Shown: piece after piece, positions 46,526 through 57,600 of the stretch
Numbering within the stretch: the stretch's first letter is position 1
How the letters are laid out: each line of letters begins with the position of its first letter
From: Eumeta japonica
Lineage: Eukaryota > Arthropoda > Insecta > Lepidoptera > Psychidae
Direction of reading: 5' to 3'
Assembly: GCA_005406025.1 (NCBI GenBank)
Contig: BGZK01000099.1
Location: 1 to 64,000, forward strand
Length of the DNA: 64,000 bases
Made by a program: the position numbers and the translations under genes
Notes under the pieces: generated by a model
The model's database searches: none
Seen by the model: the letters and a program-made list of their open reading frames with translations, nothing else
Told to the model about the DNA's origin: nothing

Positions 46526-48180
46526 GTGCGAGTCGGATTCTTATGCTAAGATTATGTGACAACATGGGTACATCGTATGTTACAGAATTATTATTTATTT
46601 TTTTTCCTTTTGTGTCAGCCACCTCACCCGATACTAAAAGTACCCAGGGTATTATTTTAAAGAAAAAGGTATATAAAAAATATTGTCTAAAAATATTTGA
46701 AAAATCAATTATTTTGAAAAATGTCTTACAAAAAACAAAGACAAATGAACACGCATAAAGACTGAGTGCATTTAATTTTTTTTTGTATTGTAATAAAGTT
46801 TAAATTTGAACCTTCAATTCAAAGGTGGCTGTCCTCGCAAAATGCTTGTATACAAATTGATTCAATTCCATAAGCTCAAACTTTTATTACCATTATACCA
46901 TTACCATTATATATGGCATTACTTATATCCGTTTTTAAAAACTTGTTTTAAACGAAGCACATACTTCTACACGTGGCAAAAATACTTAGCAGTGAATGCC
47001 CATGGAGTTTGTTTAAAAATATTTTTATTTGTATATTCAGATCAATTTTTATCTGCAGAGTTTATTTCTTATATCAAATAGCAATGAGCTGTTAAAATAT
47101 GTATTCTCAATTTAGACAATTTTGTGCACCAAACATAATGAGCAAATTTGCCTAATATTGTAAATGTGGAATCTGTATTTTATCCTGTTTTGTTCAACAA
47201 TTAGGTACTTTAAATGGGTTCTGCCCGAAAAAGATAATTTATTGTTTTTATAGATATTTAAGAATATATAGATCAATTTAAGGACCTCATTGAATATTTT
47301 GCATTTCTATGTCTCATTTAGACTAAATTTAATTTTTAAATTATAGAAGTCAACATTGATGTGAAAATATATACCTAGTAATTCTCAATCAAAAAATAAA
47401 TCTCTCAAAGTTCAACTGCTGGGTCTGTCGTCAAACTATACATTTTACCTATTTAAATATTGTTCTATTTTGCTTTAAATATGTTTAAACCTTGAATAAT
47501 TGGTCAGTAACAATTTTATCAATAGTAATTCTCGCGATCTGGAAATAGGAAGATTATTTATCACTTATTTATTTATTTATCAGCTGCTGACGTTCCTTGA
47601 TGGAAGGAAGTTCCAGCCTATTTCCTTAAAGAATAATTGTAAGAGAAGGAAAAAAGATTTTCGATCTTAAGTGAATTGCTACATATAAAGATGTAAGTAA
47701 CTCCATTCCTCAAAATTTTTTTTTTTTGTACTATAAACTTGTCTATGACCCTGAATAATTCTCACATGATATAGAACAAAGATAGTTAAGTTGTACAACA
47801 GATATGAAATTAGGCATGTCTTACGATGCATAGGTGTTTTCCTCATAAGTATCAGGATGCAGCCACAGGAGACCGTCGTGATCGGTTTTCGTGACGGCCA
47901 AAAATACATAAATTTCGGTTTACATTTCCATAAATAAATTGAATTATGAAATAGCCGATTACGTCAGGGATGTTCATAAAAAAATAGCGAAAATGGCGTT
48001 GATAACCATGCAAATCTCAATACTAAAGACTGCATAAAGCCTTTGTTCCAAATGCTCCATCTTATCTGTCTGTCTACTGGACCTCCTCCTTCGTTACCTG
48101 GATGATCATCATCAGATCACACGCCTATCACTCTCGAGCGAAGAACCAAGGTTTTAAAAAAACCCCGAACCTATGAAAAT
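46526..48180. other. Gene-free stretch
   Basis: AT-rich with scattered short frames. No gene or recognised repeat. Confidence 0.4.
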
Positions 48181-48186
48181 GTTTTA

Positions 48187-48268
48187 TACAGCATGCAACC
48201 CACATGCCGTATGTTAAATCATGTGGCTTTAGCTGCAACACGATACAGTATGTGAGTTGTATGCTGTG
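48187..48268. repeat. Short palindromic element of the GCATGCAAC family
   Basis: Arms 'acagcatgcaacccacatg' (48188-48206) and the inverse of 'tatgtgagttgtatgctgtgt' (48249-48269) pair with three or four mismatches around about 42 bases. The arm resembles the TIR of the MITE at 56.3-56.5 kb. Confidence 0.5.
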
Positions 48269-48830
48269 TTAGTTCATTGTAGGCAGACGTCTAATTAATG
48301 AATTTTCACGAATACCTTACACAATAGAATATTTTCCTCAAGGAAATAGAAATTCCCTAATGTATATTAAGAATGATAAAAGTTCGAGGATCATTATTGT
48401 TCTAGAAAGATAATTTTTGCACCCTTAACGCATTAGTCGCTTACGTAAATTGCTTCTTTTGCTCATTTGTATCCAATGAGGATTATAAAAGATGGTATTA
48501 TGAAAGAAGAACTTATTCTTTAATAATAATAGATTGCGAATAATACGGACAAAGTCAGGAGAAATGCAGACAAAAAGTGAAGATATAGGTTAATACCTAC
48601 ACCGATTGTATTTAATCATTGCTATACTTGACTCGCGCTCAACGCGTCCTTATACAGTATGTTGTTCGTATTGATACATTTTTTCTCAGATATTTTTGTT
48701 TGTTTTTTTTTCGTTCTTACTTCAGTCGCTTAAGAGTAGTATAAAATTGATTTTCCATGAATGATTAAGGATTTGTATTCGGTTTCACTTATTTATTTTC
48801 ATCGTTTATTTTGTAGTTACGCGATAAGTT

Positions 48831-49105
48831 TTTTAGGGTTCCGTACTCAAAGCTTGCCAAGCCTTGACTGCCCGTACGTTTGTCACAGGGTTGTATCTTT
48901 TGAAGTGTAATAGACTTGAAATTTTCGCAGAGTATAGTAACTACAATGGTCGCTATAATAACAAATAATCAAAATAAAGTTAAAAATTAACGGGCGTCCC
49001 CCCATACAGAGAACCTGTTTTTTTTATATGCACATTTTTTAAATATTATGTGGTGGTACGGTACTCTCGTGTGTACATCCGATTCGCACTTTGCCGGTTT
49101 CTTGT
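48831..49105 (+). repeat. Lepidopteran GGGTTCCGTA-family repeat, plus copy
   Basis: Begins 'tttttagggttccgtactcaaag', then 'gtttgtcacagggttgtatcttttgaa', 'tagacttgaaattttcgcagagta', 'ggtcgctataataacaaataatcaaaataaa' and 'gtcccccc.atacag', and ends 'tggtacggtactctcgtgtgtacatccgattcgcactttgccggttt'. This block order is that of an abundant lepidopteran repeat (end: GAGTCCGACTCGCACTTGGCCGGTTTTT). Nearly full-length. Confidence 0.7.
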
Positions 49106-49124
49106 TCTTTTGTATCAGACGTAA

Positions 49125-49400
49125 GTATCCCATTCCTGCGGCAGGAACTTTTTATTTGAGGAGCTCGGAATTTAAACTTTCCGCGCTGGCTCCATGCATG
49201 TTGGGGGCGGCCGACGACGTCGCGCCGTCACCGATGCGATGCGGCGTCCGGGGCCGATGGCATAAATTTTTCGCCCGGTGTACGGAACGTGTGTTGCGAT
49301 TTGGCCCGAGCTAAAAACTCATCTGTCAATATCCGCCCTAGATCGGCGTCGTACCCGCTACCCCCGGTTCTTAGACAACGCAATCGACTCCTGAGCCCCA
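49125..49400. promoter_or_regulatory. GC-rich island
   Basis: CpG-rich unique sequence (ggcggccgacgacgtcgcgccg, gatgcgatgcggcgtccggg) directly after the repeat. The 88-codon plus frame starts inside the repeat and is not a gene. Candidate regulatory element. Confidence 0.3.
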
Positions 49401-49779
49401 TCATTACTCCTTCTTGTTAATAGAGTATATACTAATTTTGTTCGTTGACACAAAAGATATACCACTCGATATCCCGATATTGTTCCGGTTTAGATACTAC
49501 TTACTAGGCACTTTTTCCTTTGAATAACTGAGAGCTGTTATTTCAAGTAGCCAAGTTGGACTCCCAGTCCAGTAGTCCATACGAAGCCCATTAAATTGTC
49601 ATCACACCGCAGGAGACGTTCACCCACAAGCTTCTCGGATTGAGGAGTTCGTGACAGCCAAAGTAGAAGGATCCTTGGTTTCCTTCAAAAGTTGAGCCTC
49701 TATGTGCCACGGTGTACAGAACGAGCTTTCTTTACTGTTTCAGATGTCTAAGTGTTTAATTGATTAAGTATTATTTAAA

Positions 49780-50325
49780 CGTAGTTACAACGCAAATAAG
49801 TGAACATTTATTTAAAAAAAGGAATGTTTATTTCAACGACTAAAACTCAATAACAAGACGACGTAGTATTTTTTTGATAATTTACGATTACGTCTACGGA
49901 CACTGTTATAAAAATTTGAACTTTTAAACCTTAACGGCTTAAAAGTTAAAATTATAATTTAAAAACGGTGTAATACCGTTTAGCCTAAAATTATGAATAA
50001 AATCGTTTAAGATCTTTAAAAAATAGTCTTTTCGAAAGATAATCTGTGCCTTAACATTACGTAAAACTTTTGTATTTTAAGACGCCAAACTCGCTAACAA
50101 AAATAAAACTAAAATTATTATAATCCAGCGATTAAGTAGTTAAGAGAATGTGCTCTTTAACAAGATTTAATAATGAAGCAAAATTTCAGATTCGTTGATA
50201 ACGCCGTTTTTGGGAAAAATCTGTGTGACAGACGATCAAACGAAAACAATAGTGTTTTTACATAAGAGTTCTGTAACGATGTCCCCCGCCTTCGTTTTTC
50301 CTTTTGAGCACGGAACCCTAAAAGG
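49780..50325 (-). repeat. GGGTTCCGTA-family repeat, minus copy
   Basis: On the minus strand it starts at 50325 with 'ttttagggttccgtgctcaaaaggaaaaacg', then 'gggggacatcgttacagaactcttatgtaaaaacac' and 'gtctgtcacacagatttttcccaaaaacggcgttatc'. Opposite orientation to the 48.83 kb copy, so the two form a large inverted pair. The left limit is approximate. Confidence 0.5.
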
Positions 50326-50914
50326 TGAACAGAAAAGATATTAGTGGACCGTCCGAGAGCGACCTATTATAATACATTGAAGAACATTTTAGTACGCCTT
50401 AAGTATGATTTCGCTACAATAACTATCATCTTTGCCGCATAATCTTTTTCAAAACTCATAAAAAATGTTGGAGACTACACTTATTTCATTGGTGTTTAAT
50501 ATTGTTTCTTATTGCCAATGTTGCCATTATAGTTATTACTCACGTGCACTTCTTCCCATTAGTGTTGCCAGTTCGAAAAACCGGGCGCGAAGACCATTTC
50601 TCAAAGCGACCGGCCAAACCCAAAAAAAAAAAGTTACAGTTTATAACCTTATTATTTCTTTTTTCCTTTTTTAAGGAAAACATATTTATGGTGACTTTTT
50701 TTCTCTCCAAGCTCGTAAAACGTCAACCGGTTAAGAGCGAATTCGTGCCGCGCCCACAAAGACAGATCATTATTGTGTTCAGAGTAAGGCTGTGCATTTT
50801 CGAGAGGCAAATTGAAAACGAGCCCTTGGAAAGTGACGCAGTACGTTGATTTTAAAGTTTAATCAATCTTAGTTTGTTAAGCTCATAAGAATATTATACT
50901 TTCTAATAATACTA

Positions 50915-50957
50915 TTGGAGGGTGCAGCTTGATTATGTATCAAGCTGCACCCTCCAA
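50915..50957. repeat. Perfect 19-bp hairpin, 5-nt loop
   Basis: Arms ttggagggtgcagcttgat (50915-50933) and its exact inverse (50939-50957), loop tatgt. The stem is GC-rich compared with its surroundings. Confidence 0.9.
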
Positions 50958-51579
50958 AGGGATGAACAGACGATAAGTCTTCAAATATATACTCTTTTCA
51001 ACATCATTGTTGTTGAATCAATGGTATTGGACTTTAGGTTAATATACGATATAACGCGGGATTTGTCAGCACGATAGCGTCTACAATTCTTTAGATCTTA
51101 ATGAAACAACATGCATATTCTATAGACGATTACAAAGCTCGCGTTCATATTTGAGCCAAATCGGTCAACTGGTTTAGAAATTACAGCATTTTAAAATTTT
51201 GAACATCCGAAAATTACATATTACATATGAATTTGAATTACATATGAAAATAAAATGAAATCTACTTCCATTTCGGCTGCCGACTGGCCTTTTTTAATTT
51301 TTGAAATCCTTTACAGCTATAGTTGCTAAGCTAATCATTTTCGGTTCTGAAAGGGGTTAAGGTGGACGTGACTTATATTTTCATTTGGGTTGAAAGCTAT
51401 CGAACTGTTAGAATCCCATAAAATGCGTTCAGTGGCTTTTGTGTGGAGCCATAACATACACGTGGATGTGTCAGGCAGATGTAAGTTTTAAAAGACACCG
51501 TTTTGTGTTCAGACCCCTGCGAAAATTCGATCCCAGTTACATATTTAAAAAAATTTTAATGTAATATAGGGGACTTGAC

Positions 51580-51663
51580 TCTAAAAAATTAGAGGTTAAA
51601 TAGACGAAAAATAAATCAGGGTAACGTTGCTCTTCCTGATAAATTAACGTCTAATTTTTTAGA
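51580..51663. repeat. 84-nt stem-loop, 20-bp outer stem
   Basis: Arms tctaaaaaattagaggttaa (51580-51599) and the inverse at 51644-51663 with one mismatch; an inner atcagg/cctgat pair further closes the loop. Pre-miRNA-sized, but no known miRNA seed was recognised. Confidence 0.6.
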
Positions 51664-51959
51664 ATGCACCTTCCCGATATTACTTCATCAGTTTATTCAA
51701 AATGGACGACATTCATCAGATCTCATCCCGGTATCTCTAATGTACTATGTACCGTTAAAATGTCATAAAATTCGTGCTAGCATAAATATCGTCAATTACA
51801 TTTTAGTATAACATTAATATTCCTTTTATTTTTCTCAAAAGGTTAATCACTTTTAATGCTGTACAATAAGATCTTAATACCTAAGCTTGAACGAAACAAA
51901 AAAATAAAATAATGAAGGAACTCCAACCAGAAATTCAGTTTCTCGGAAACGAACAATCG

Positions 51960-52260
51960 TTTTATTTCGTTCGCCACACCCGCAATGAATTATTCAAGGC
52001 GTCACAATGTAGTGTCCGCCGCGTGCCGCGTCTATTATTTTCACTGTACGTCAAAAGCGATGCAGGCGGCCGCCGGACGTCGACGGACGTCGGAGCGCTC
52101 CCGCAGAGCCGCATCGCGGCCGAAATTGACGCGACCGATTTGTTTAGGATGACGTCACGAGAAAATGAGTGTTCACGCGACGACGGCCGTCGCCGGCGAC
52201 CGCCTCGAGCCGCGCTCGGGTGCATTGTCTGTTGCGAGCTTGTTTAGTTTCACCTGTCCC
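51960..52260. promoter_or_regulatory. GC-rich island with a CRE site
   Basis: CpG-rich sequence with a full cAMP-response/ATF palindrome TGACGTCA at about 52150-52157 and gacgacggccgtcgccggcg nearby. Both strands are open because of composition; neither translation is recognised. Possible regulatory element or promoter. Confidence 0.35.
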
Positions 52261-52264
52261 GGTG

Positions 52265-52500
52265 TCCGTCCGTCCGTTCAATCTTACGAGTCGAATCTGG
52301 TCCGCCAAATCGATGTCCGATTGAGATGAAATTTTGCGCGCGTATGTGAATTGGACGAGAACGCAACATGGTGGTGTTCGTTGAGCTGGTGTGATGATGG
52401 AGCCGGAAGACGACCATAGGAAGTTTGCAATGAAGCGACTCGACCCCCGTCGACTTCGGGCTCGTTTGTTTTGTCCTGCTGGACGGATACAGACCATGTA
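52265..52500 (+). repeat. Candidate lepidopteran dispersed repeat
   Basis: The run 'ttcaatcttacgagtcgaatctggtccgccaaatcgatgtccgattgagatgaaattttgcgcgcgtatgtgaattgg', then 'tggtggtgttcgttgagctg' and 'tgatgatggagccggaagacgaccatagg', matches a repeat I recall from many lepidopteran introns. Overlapping minus-strand frames (52144-52600) are its shadows. It adjoins the SINE at 52.55-52.76 kb. Confidence 0.5.
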
Positions 52501-52544
52501 TTTTTTGCATTGTCATATTGTGAAAGATTATAGACTTCAGCTCG

Positions 52545-52757
52545 AAGGAATGGAACTTTGAACTTTCCACGCCGGCCCAATGTGAGTAAAGACGTCCCAA
52601 ACCGAAGGCTTAACGTGTCCTCGGAGGCGTGAAACGTATAGTGGAATCTGACTTAAGTTAAAAAATCTTTCGTCAATCCGTCCGTGGACAGAATTCGATC
52701 GTTGTACCTCCCTGTTCAGAGGCCCCGTTCTTGACCGCTGCGCCACCATCGCTCTGC
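52545..52757 (-). mobile_element. tRNA-derived SINE
   Basis: On the minus strand a Pol III A box TGGCGCAGCGG (52745-52735) is followed, 44 bases later start to start, by a degenerate B box CGATCGAATTC (52701-52691; consensus GGTTCGAATCC). That spacing is tRNA-like. The body follows as 'gtccacggacggattgacga', 'ttaacttaagtcagattcca', 'ctatacgtttcacgcctccgaggacacgttaagcc', a body found in lepidopteran SINEs. Not a functional tRNA: the acceptor stem is not preserved. Confidence 0.65.
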
Positions 52758-52759
52758 AG

Positions 52760-55220
52760 TATTGTTTCATTATTCACAGAAATGAGAAACGTGTTTTAAA
52801 TTTAATGAGATGGACCTGTTTTAAAATTGATTTATTTAATTTGCCGCGTATGCTGTGCTTATATTCAGCGCATTCTATCTTAAAGTTCGCATTCGAAACG
52901 AATTAGCGCCGTCACTACCGTAACTGCAGTCGGTTAACCGCTGCTGGTTCGAGGTATCGCCTTAAATGCATTACGGAGAACGCAAAAGTTCTGTCGGTGA
53001 CTCATTCGCTGGCTACAGATGATAGAGTTAATGCTTTAAATATAATGTTTCTTAAGTCTTTGTCGTTTTCCATTAAGGTTTTCTCATTCTCACAGAATAG
53101 ATAAAAGAATCAAACCATGCATTTTAATGTAGTCTCCGTGACCTAAAAATATGCAAGTCCATTCAAAATTTGTATAGATCTCCCTTAAGGTCGCTCAATG
53201 ATTAATCGGAGAAGCAGTCGAATTCTACTTTATTGAGCAAATAATATGTTTTTACTACTTGAAATGTAAAAAAATAATTTTCATTCGGGTATGATTTCAT
53301 ATTCATGTACATTTATACATTCATATGGGTTGATTCGCATTATTATTTCGATACTTCTGTAACAGTACATCTGTCTGTCGTTAAGATTGTCCAAATATCG
53401 AGAACCACCAGTAGAAATTGGATGCACTGTACATGGTCACAGTCTACGAGAAAGGTTAAGTACGAAGATTGCTTCATCATTTTAAGGGCGGAGAATCGAC
53501 ACCTCAACATTCATTATAACTGTCTTGGACAGTTTGCCATACAGGAATTTGCATATGTATGCCGATAATGTAATGTGTCATTTTTCATTAGCATCACGCT
53601 CTCTTTACCTCGGGCCGAAATTCGAGCACGAAGACAGCCCCCCAGTTGTAAAAATGTTGTGTATACATTTTTACAACAGATATCGCGTTACGATCGGTCT
53701 TGTAAAACGTGGCGAAGCGACCGCGGAACTCCTAATTCTTTTTGATACCTATTAGTGCACTACCGATGAAGTTTAGCGTACTTAATGCATTATTAGTACA
53801 TTAAGTTTGCTACCGGCACTCTTTCCTGTCTATGCTCTTTAAGCTATTAAGAGAAATAACAAAAATTCACGTTGGAAATAATTGTGTAGTATAAAATGTG
53901 TAGAAAAAGTTCCACAATAACACATATCCTTAATAGAAAAGTGTTCGGTTAAAGTTGTTTATAATTTTAACTTTAATCCTGCTGGGTAACCATATATGAA
54001 CGAATACAGATACATATCTTGATCGAAATAATTCATCAAAATTAAAACTGTTGGCCTTTGACAATATAATATTCTGGTCAATTATTCGTATATAGAAATC
54101 TATGCGGGCAGAGCCGGGGTGATAGATAGTATAATTGTAAATTTCATAACACAACAAGAAATTTTCATAATGCAACAACGATGAATGTACAAGTTGATGC
54201 GGCGATATCTCGGAATACCGGCCGTTGACTTTTTATCGAGCTTATTATAAACCTCTTAAGTAAGTCTGATTTAATACTTGGAAATTTCCCAATGTACATA
54301 TTTCTTTATTACGAATAAACATGACTTGTATATATTAAGTGTACTGCATAAGTTTAAATAAAACGCATATACCTGTACTTGTTGAGTATAAAATTAAAAA
54401 ATCAATATTTCGTAAAATAAGTATATAGAGATTTTTTTGTTGATACAATTTGAATTTAATTTTTAACACGCTTTTATGTGGTTTTAATGTTTTTTTTTTT
54501 GAACGTATAATTTAAAGATTTTGAAACCACGATTTTTTAAATGTCGCAATTTGAATAACTTTAATTTTTGCTAAAGGAAATTCGGTAATATGGCTGGTTC
54601 GATGACGCAACATGGAGGCGTGCTTGTTTTTTTTTTTTATTTTATCAATACGAGCACTTTACTTTCTTTTTTATATTTTTTAATTTCCTTTTCTCGTTCT
54701 ATTTGCCCCGTCCGCGTGCCCCGTCATCACCTTGGACATCGGTGAAATATAAAAAGTGACCACGTTCCAAAAACACATTCCGGCTCAGCCTACCTTGGTC
54801 ATCAGTATCGTTCGCGGACGTGCCTCGGTTTATAATACCGCAAAGTTAAAAGAGTTGGCCCGCGGCGGCCCTCACACATATATATTGAAATTTTCATTTT
54901 TTTTTTTTTTTTTTTCATTTACCAGATTACAAACCGTCGGCGTGTGTTTTTTTTAAGTACGTCGTTGACATATATAATTCTTTCCCTGTCGTATTACAAT
55001 ACAGATTACACGGTAGAGCGATAGATAAGATTAAGTGTCAGAGATAAAATCTAATTCGACGCGGCGCGTCCGTCGCGTGCCACATTCAAAATTTTCGCTT
55101 AGTTTTATGTTTGCTCAAGATTGGACTTGGCGCTCATCTCAAATGCCTTCTTTTAAATTCATTTTTTAGCAAAAAGTCAGATTTGCAGATTAGTTATAAG
55201 GTCGAAATTAATTGTAAAAA
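52760..55220. other. Gene-free stretch
   Basis: AT-rich with modest GC patches. Contains the hairpin at 53645-53677 and a GATA cluster at 55020-55055 (gatagataagatt, agagataaaat). A poly(T) run lies at 54897-54915. The frame at 53525-53755 is unrecognised. Confidence 0.4.
53645..53677. repeat. Perfect 13-bp hairpin, 7-nt loop
   Basis: Arms gttgtaaaaatgt (53645-53657) and acatttttacaac (53665-53677). Confidence 0.85.
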
Positions 55221-55224
55221 TGTT

Positions 55225-55640
55225 TTTTTAGGGTTCCGAGCCGAAATTGCAAAAACGAAAAAACATTTTAACAATTTTTCATTAAATATTTTTGGAAATA
55301 ATCTTTCCGAAATTAGTATAAGTCCAAAAAATATGAAAAAAAATGTAATGGTAACCCTTAAGAAATATTTCTAGGAAAATTATTTTGGGCATGATCGGGT
55401 ATACCGTTTTTGAGTTATTGCCGTAAAACGGCATTTCTCAACTAAAGGACGTAAGTGTCACGAAGATACACTCTTTTGCCGGTGCTCTTTAATTTACACT
55501 GTTTTAAGTTGTAATCGACACACAGAAAGTTTGCGGTCGGGACGCAGCTCTGGGTTTTCACTTGGTAATAGTTTCGGTTTTATCTTTCCTGTATATTTAC
55601 TTCACTGGCATGAATTATAGTCACAGCGATGACATTAATA
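55225..55640 (+). repeat. GGGTTCCG-family repeat copy
   Basis: Opens 'ttttttagggttccgagccgaaattgcaaaaacg'. The later block 'aaaggacgtaagtgtcacgaagatacactcttttgccggtgctctttaa' matches 57286-57336 (aaaggactaagtgtcatgaagatatgctcttttgctggtgcactttc). Right limit approximate. Confidence 0.5.
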
Positions 55641-56277
55641 AACAAAATGTAGGTTGAAATAATTCAATACAAATAGAAATGCTTTAGTCTGTAAATTAAG
55701 AAAATACTCAATTTCACGTCGTATATCAAAAAGCCAATCGACGTGTCCAGCACCTCTTGCTGCTGACGCATGCTGAGCTAGCTGTGCGCCGCATGCGCAG
55801 CCACCGCCACATACGGCGGTCGGCTTATACCCGATAAGGCTCGACGAAAAGCGCATAACAAGAACAATGTATTAAAGCTCAAAGAACACGAGACCGCGGG
55901 AATCCTTTACGACTTATCGGTTCTCGGTCGCTATGTTAGAAAAAATTCAGAGTACGCCGGTAAGGCAGTAGCCAATTTAAGTTGAATTCAATTCTCGAAT
56001 TTGAAACGGAACTACATTTCCAAATTGACAGCCTTCCGGCCCAAAAATTCCAACGTAGAAACAGACACACACACTTACGGTTGCGTTTTACATACATTTT
56101 TTTAATAATTTCAAATTATGCTAAAAATAATATAATACGTAACGTAAAATATAATACATAACGTTCCGACAATGTGCAAAATATAAAAGCGACCTAGCTA
56201 GGTAAAACCAAACATATTGTAAAGTTGAAAATAAAAAAAAAATAATCATACTGTATTTCTCAACTCTTACACACTTT

Positions 56278-56537
56278 CCTGCAACATGCTTCGTGCAACT
56301 CAACGCTGATCAAATCTGTTCGTCCACGACGCATCTCCTTCTGATAAATTGAATGTTTATTCGACAGGATCGCCGGGTAACTAACACCTAAGCAAGTTTT
56401 AGTGCATATTTAATTAAAATTAAATTTATACGTGCATACATTGTGTCAATCGTCTCGAGTCGACTTCGTTGATTAGGAATCCGTTGTGGAAGAGCTGATT
56501 CGAGGGTCAGCGGTTGACTGCATGCTGCATGTTGGTA
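56278..56537. mobile_element. MITE with long imperfect terminal inverted repeats
   Basis: The left end 'gcaacatgcttcgtgcaactcaacgctgatcaaatctg' and the inverted right end 'ccaacatgcagcatgcagtcaaccgctgaccctcgaatcagc' pair over about 40 bp or more, around an AT-rich centre. Partial relatives lie at 29105-29245 and 48187-48268. No coding capacity, so non-autonomous; superfamily not determined. Confidence 0.6.
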
Positions 56538-57244
56538 CATATTCCACGCAAATGGCTAAATAAGAATACGTGCGACGTAAAACCTTATCCTAAAGAATAT
56601 TTTTGAACAGCGCTTTGTAATATTTTATTTTATTATTGCCGATGATTTTCATTAAAACTATTTTGTTGTAAACAGTTGTGATCCCTTTATTTTTAATTGT
56701 ATTTTTAATTTGTTTTAGCCGAAGCTTAAATATGTAATGCTATTGATGGTATTGACCAATTTAGATTTTTTTAGAAAAAAGGCTTCTACACACAGAAAGG
56801 ATACGCCGTAACAGTTATTACATGCCATTACTTTACTTTATTTTTGTGTCAACCACATCAAGATCTAAAACACTGACATCTCTGTGTTACATTTAATTAT
56901 GTTATATTAATGAAATAAATCAAACGGGGATTAATAGCCATAAAAAACGCCAACCGCATTCATATGCTGCGCTCGCGCAATTCAACACGAGCGCATTAAC
57001 ATTCTCGGCTTCGAATGGATCGCGGACTCTACTCGGCTCGGCCCACATAACGCGCCCGTAGGTCTCCATCGTTTGTTTTTCTAAAAATGGAAGCGGCCAG
57101 TTGTAAGATAGTGTGTTTAGGTGTTCGATATATCGAATATAGTAGTATAAACATATTATGCGTATTTGTTTTTTTTAATATTTCTTATAAGTAAACGTAG
57201 AAGATTGCGATGGAATGTTAAAAATTTTTTACATCGCTTAATTT

Positions 57245-57600
57245 TTAGGGTTCTGTGATCTCAGTCTAACTACGCTTCTAAACGAAAGGACTAAGTGTCA
57301 TGAAGATATGCTCTTTTGCTGGTGCACTTTCTCCATCGTAATTTTTCATTTTGAAATTGTAGTCGGCTAAGTCAGCACTGTTTCATAGTAATAATCGACA
57401 TACCTATTTGTTTATCTAGTTATAGCCGACTAAAATGCTTATACCTACTATGTGGAAATAAATATATTATAATACTAACTAATAACTCTTATACCTATTC
57501 TGGGAAACATAAAAAATGTGTAACCACGTAATTTTTTTATTCGTCTTTAATGTATTTCTTAGTAGTAACGGCTACGGAACCCTACATCGAGCATTGTCTA
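57245..57600 (+). repeat. GGGTTC-family repeat copy, both ends visible
   Basis: Starts 'tttttagggttctgtgatctcag' and ends 'acggctacggaaccctacatcgagc', the expected head and tail of the family. The internal block is shared with 55.44-55.50 kb. Confidence 0.6.

Noticed and set aside
51912..52600. Five overlapping ORFs of about 90-117 codons around 52.2 kb
   Set aside because: Explained by a GC island plus a dispersed repeat; no domain, no consistent frame.
52691..52745. Functional tRNA gene on the minus strand
   Set aside because: B box is degenerate, the acceptor stem does not pair, and the following body is SINE sequence.
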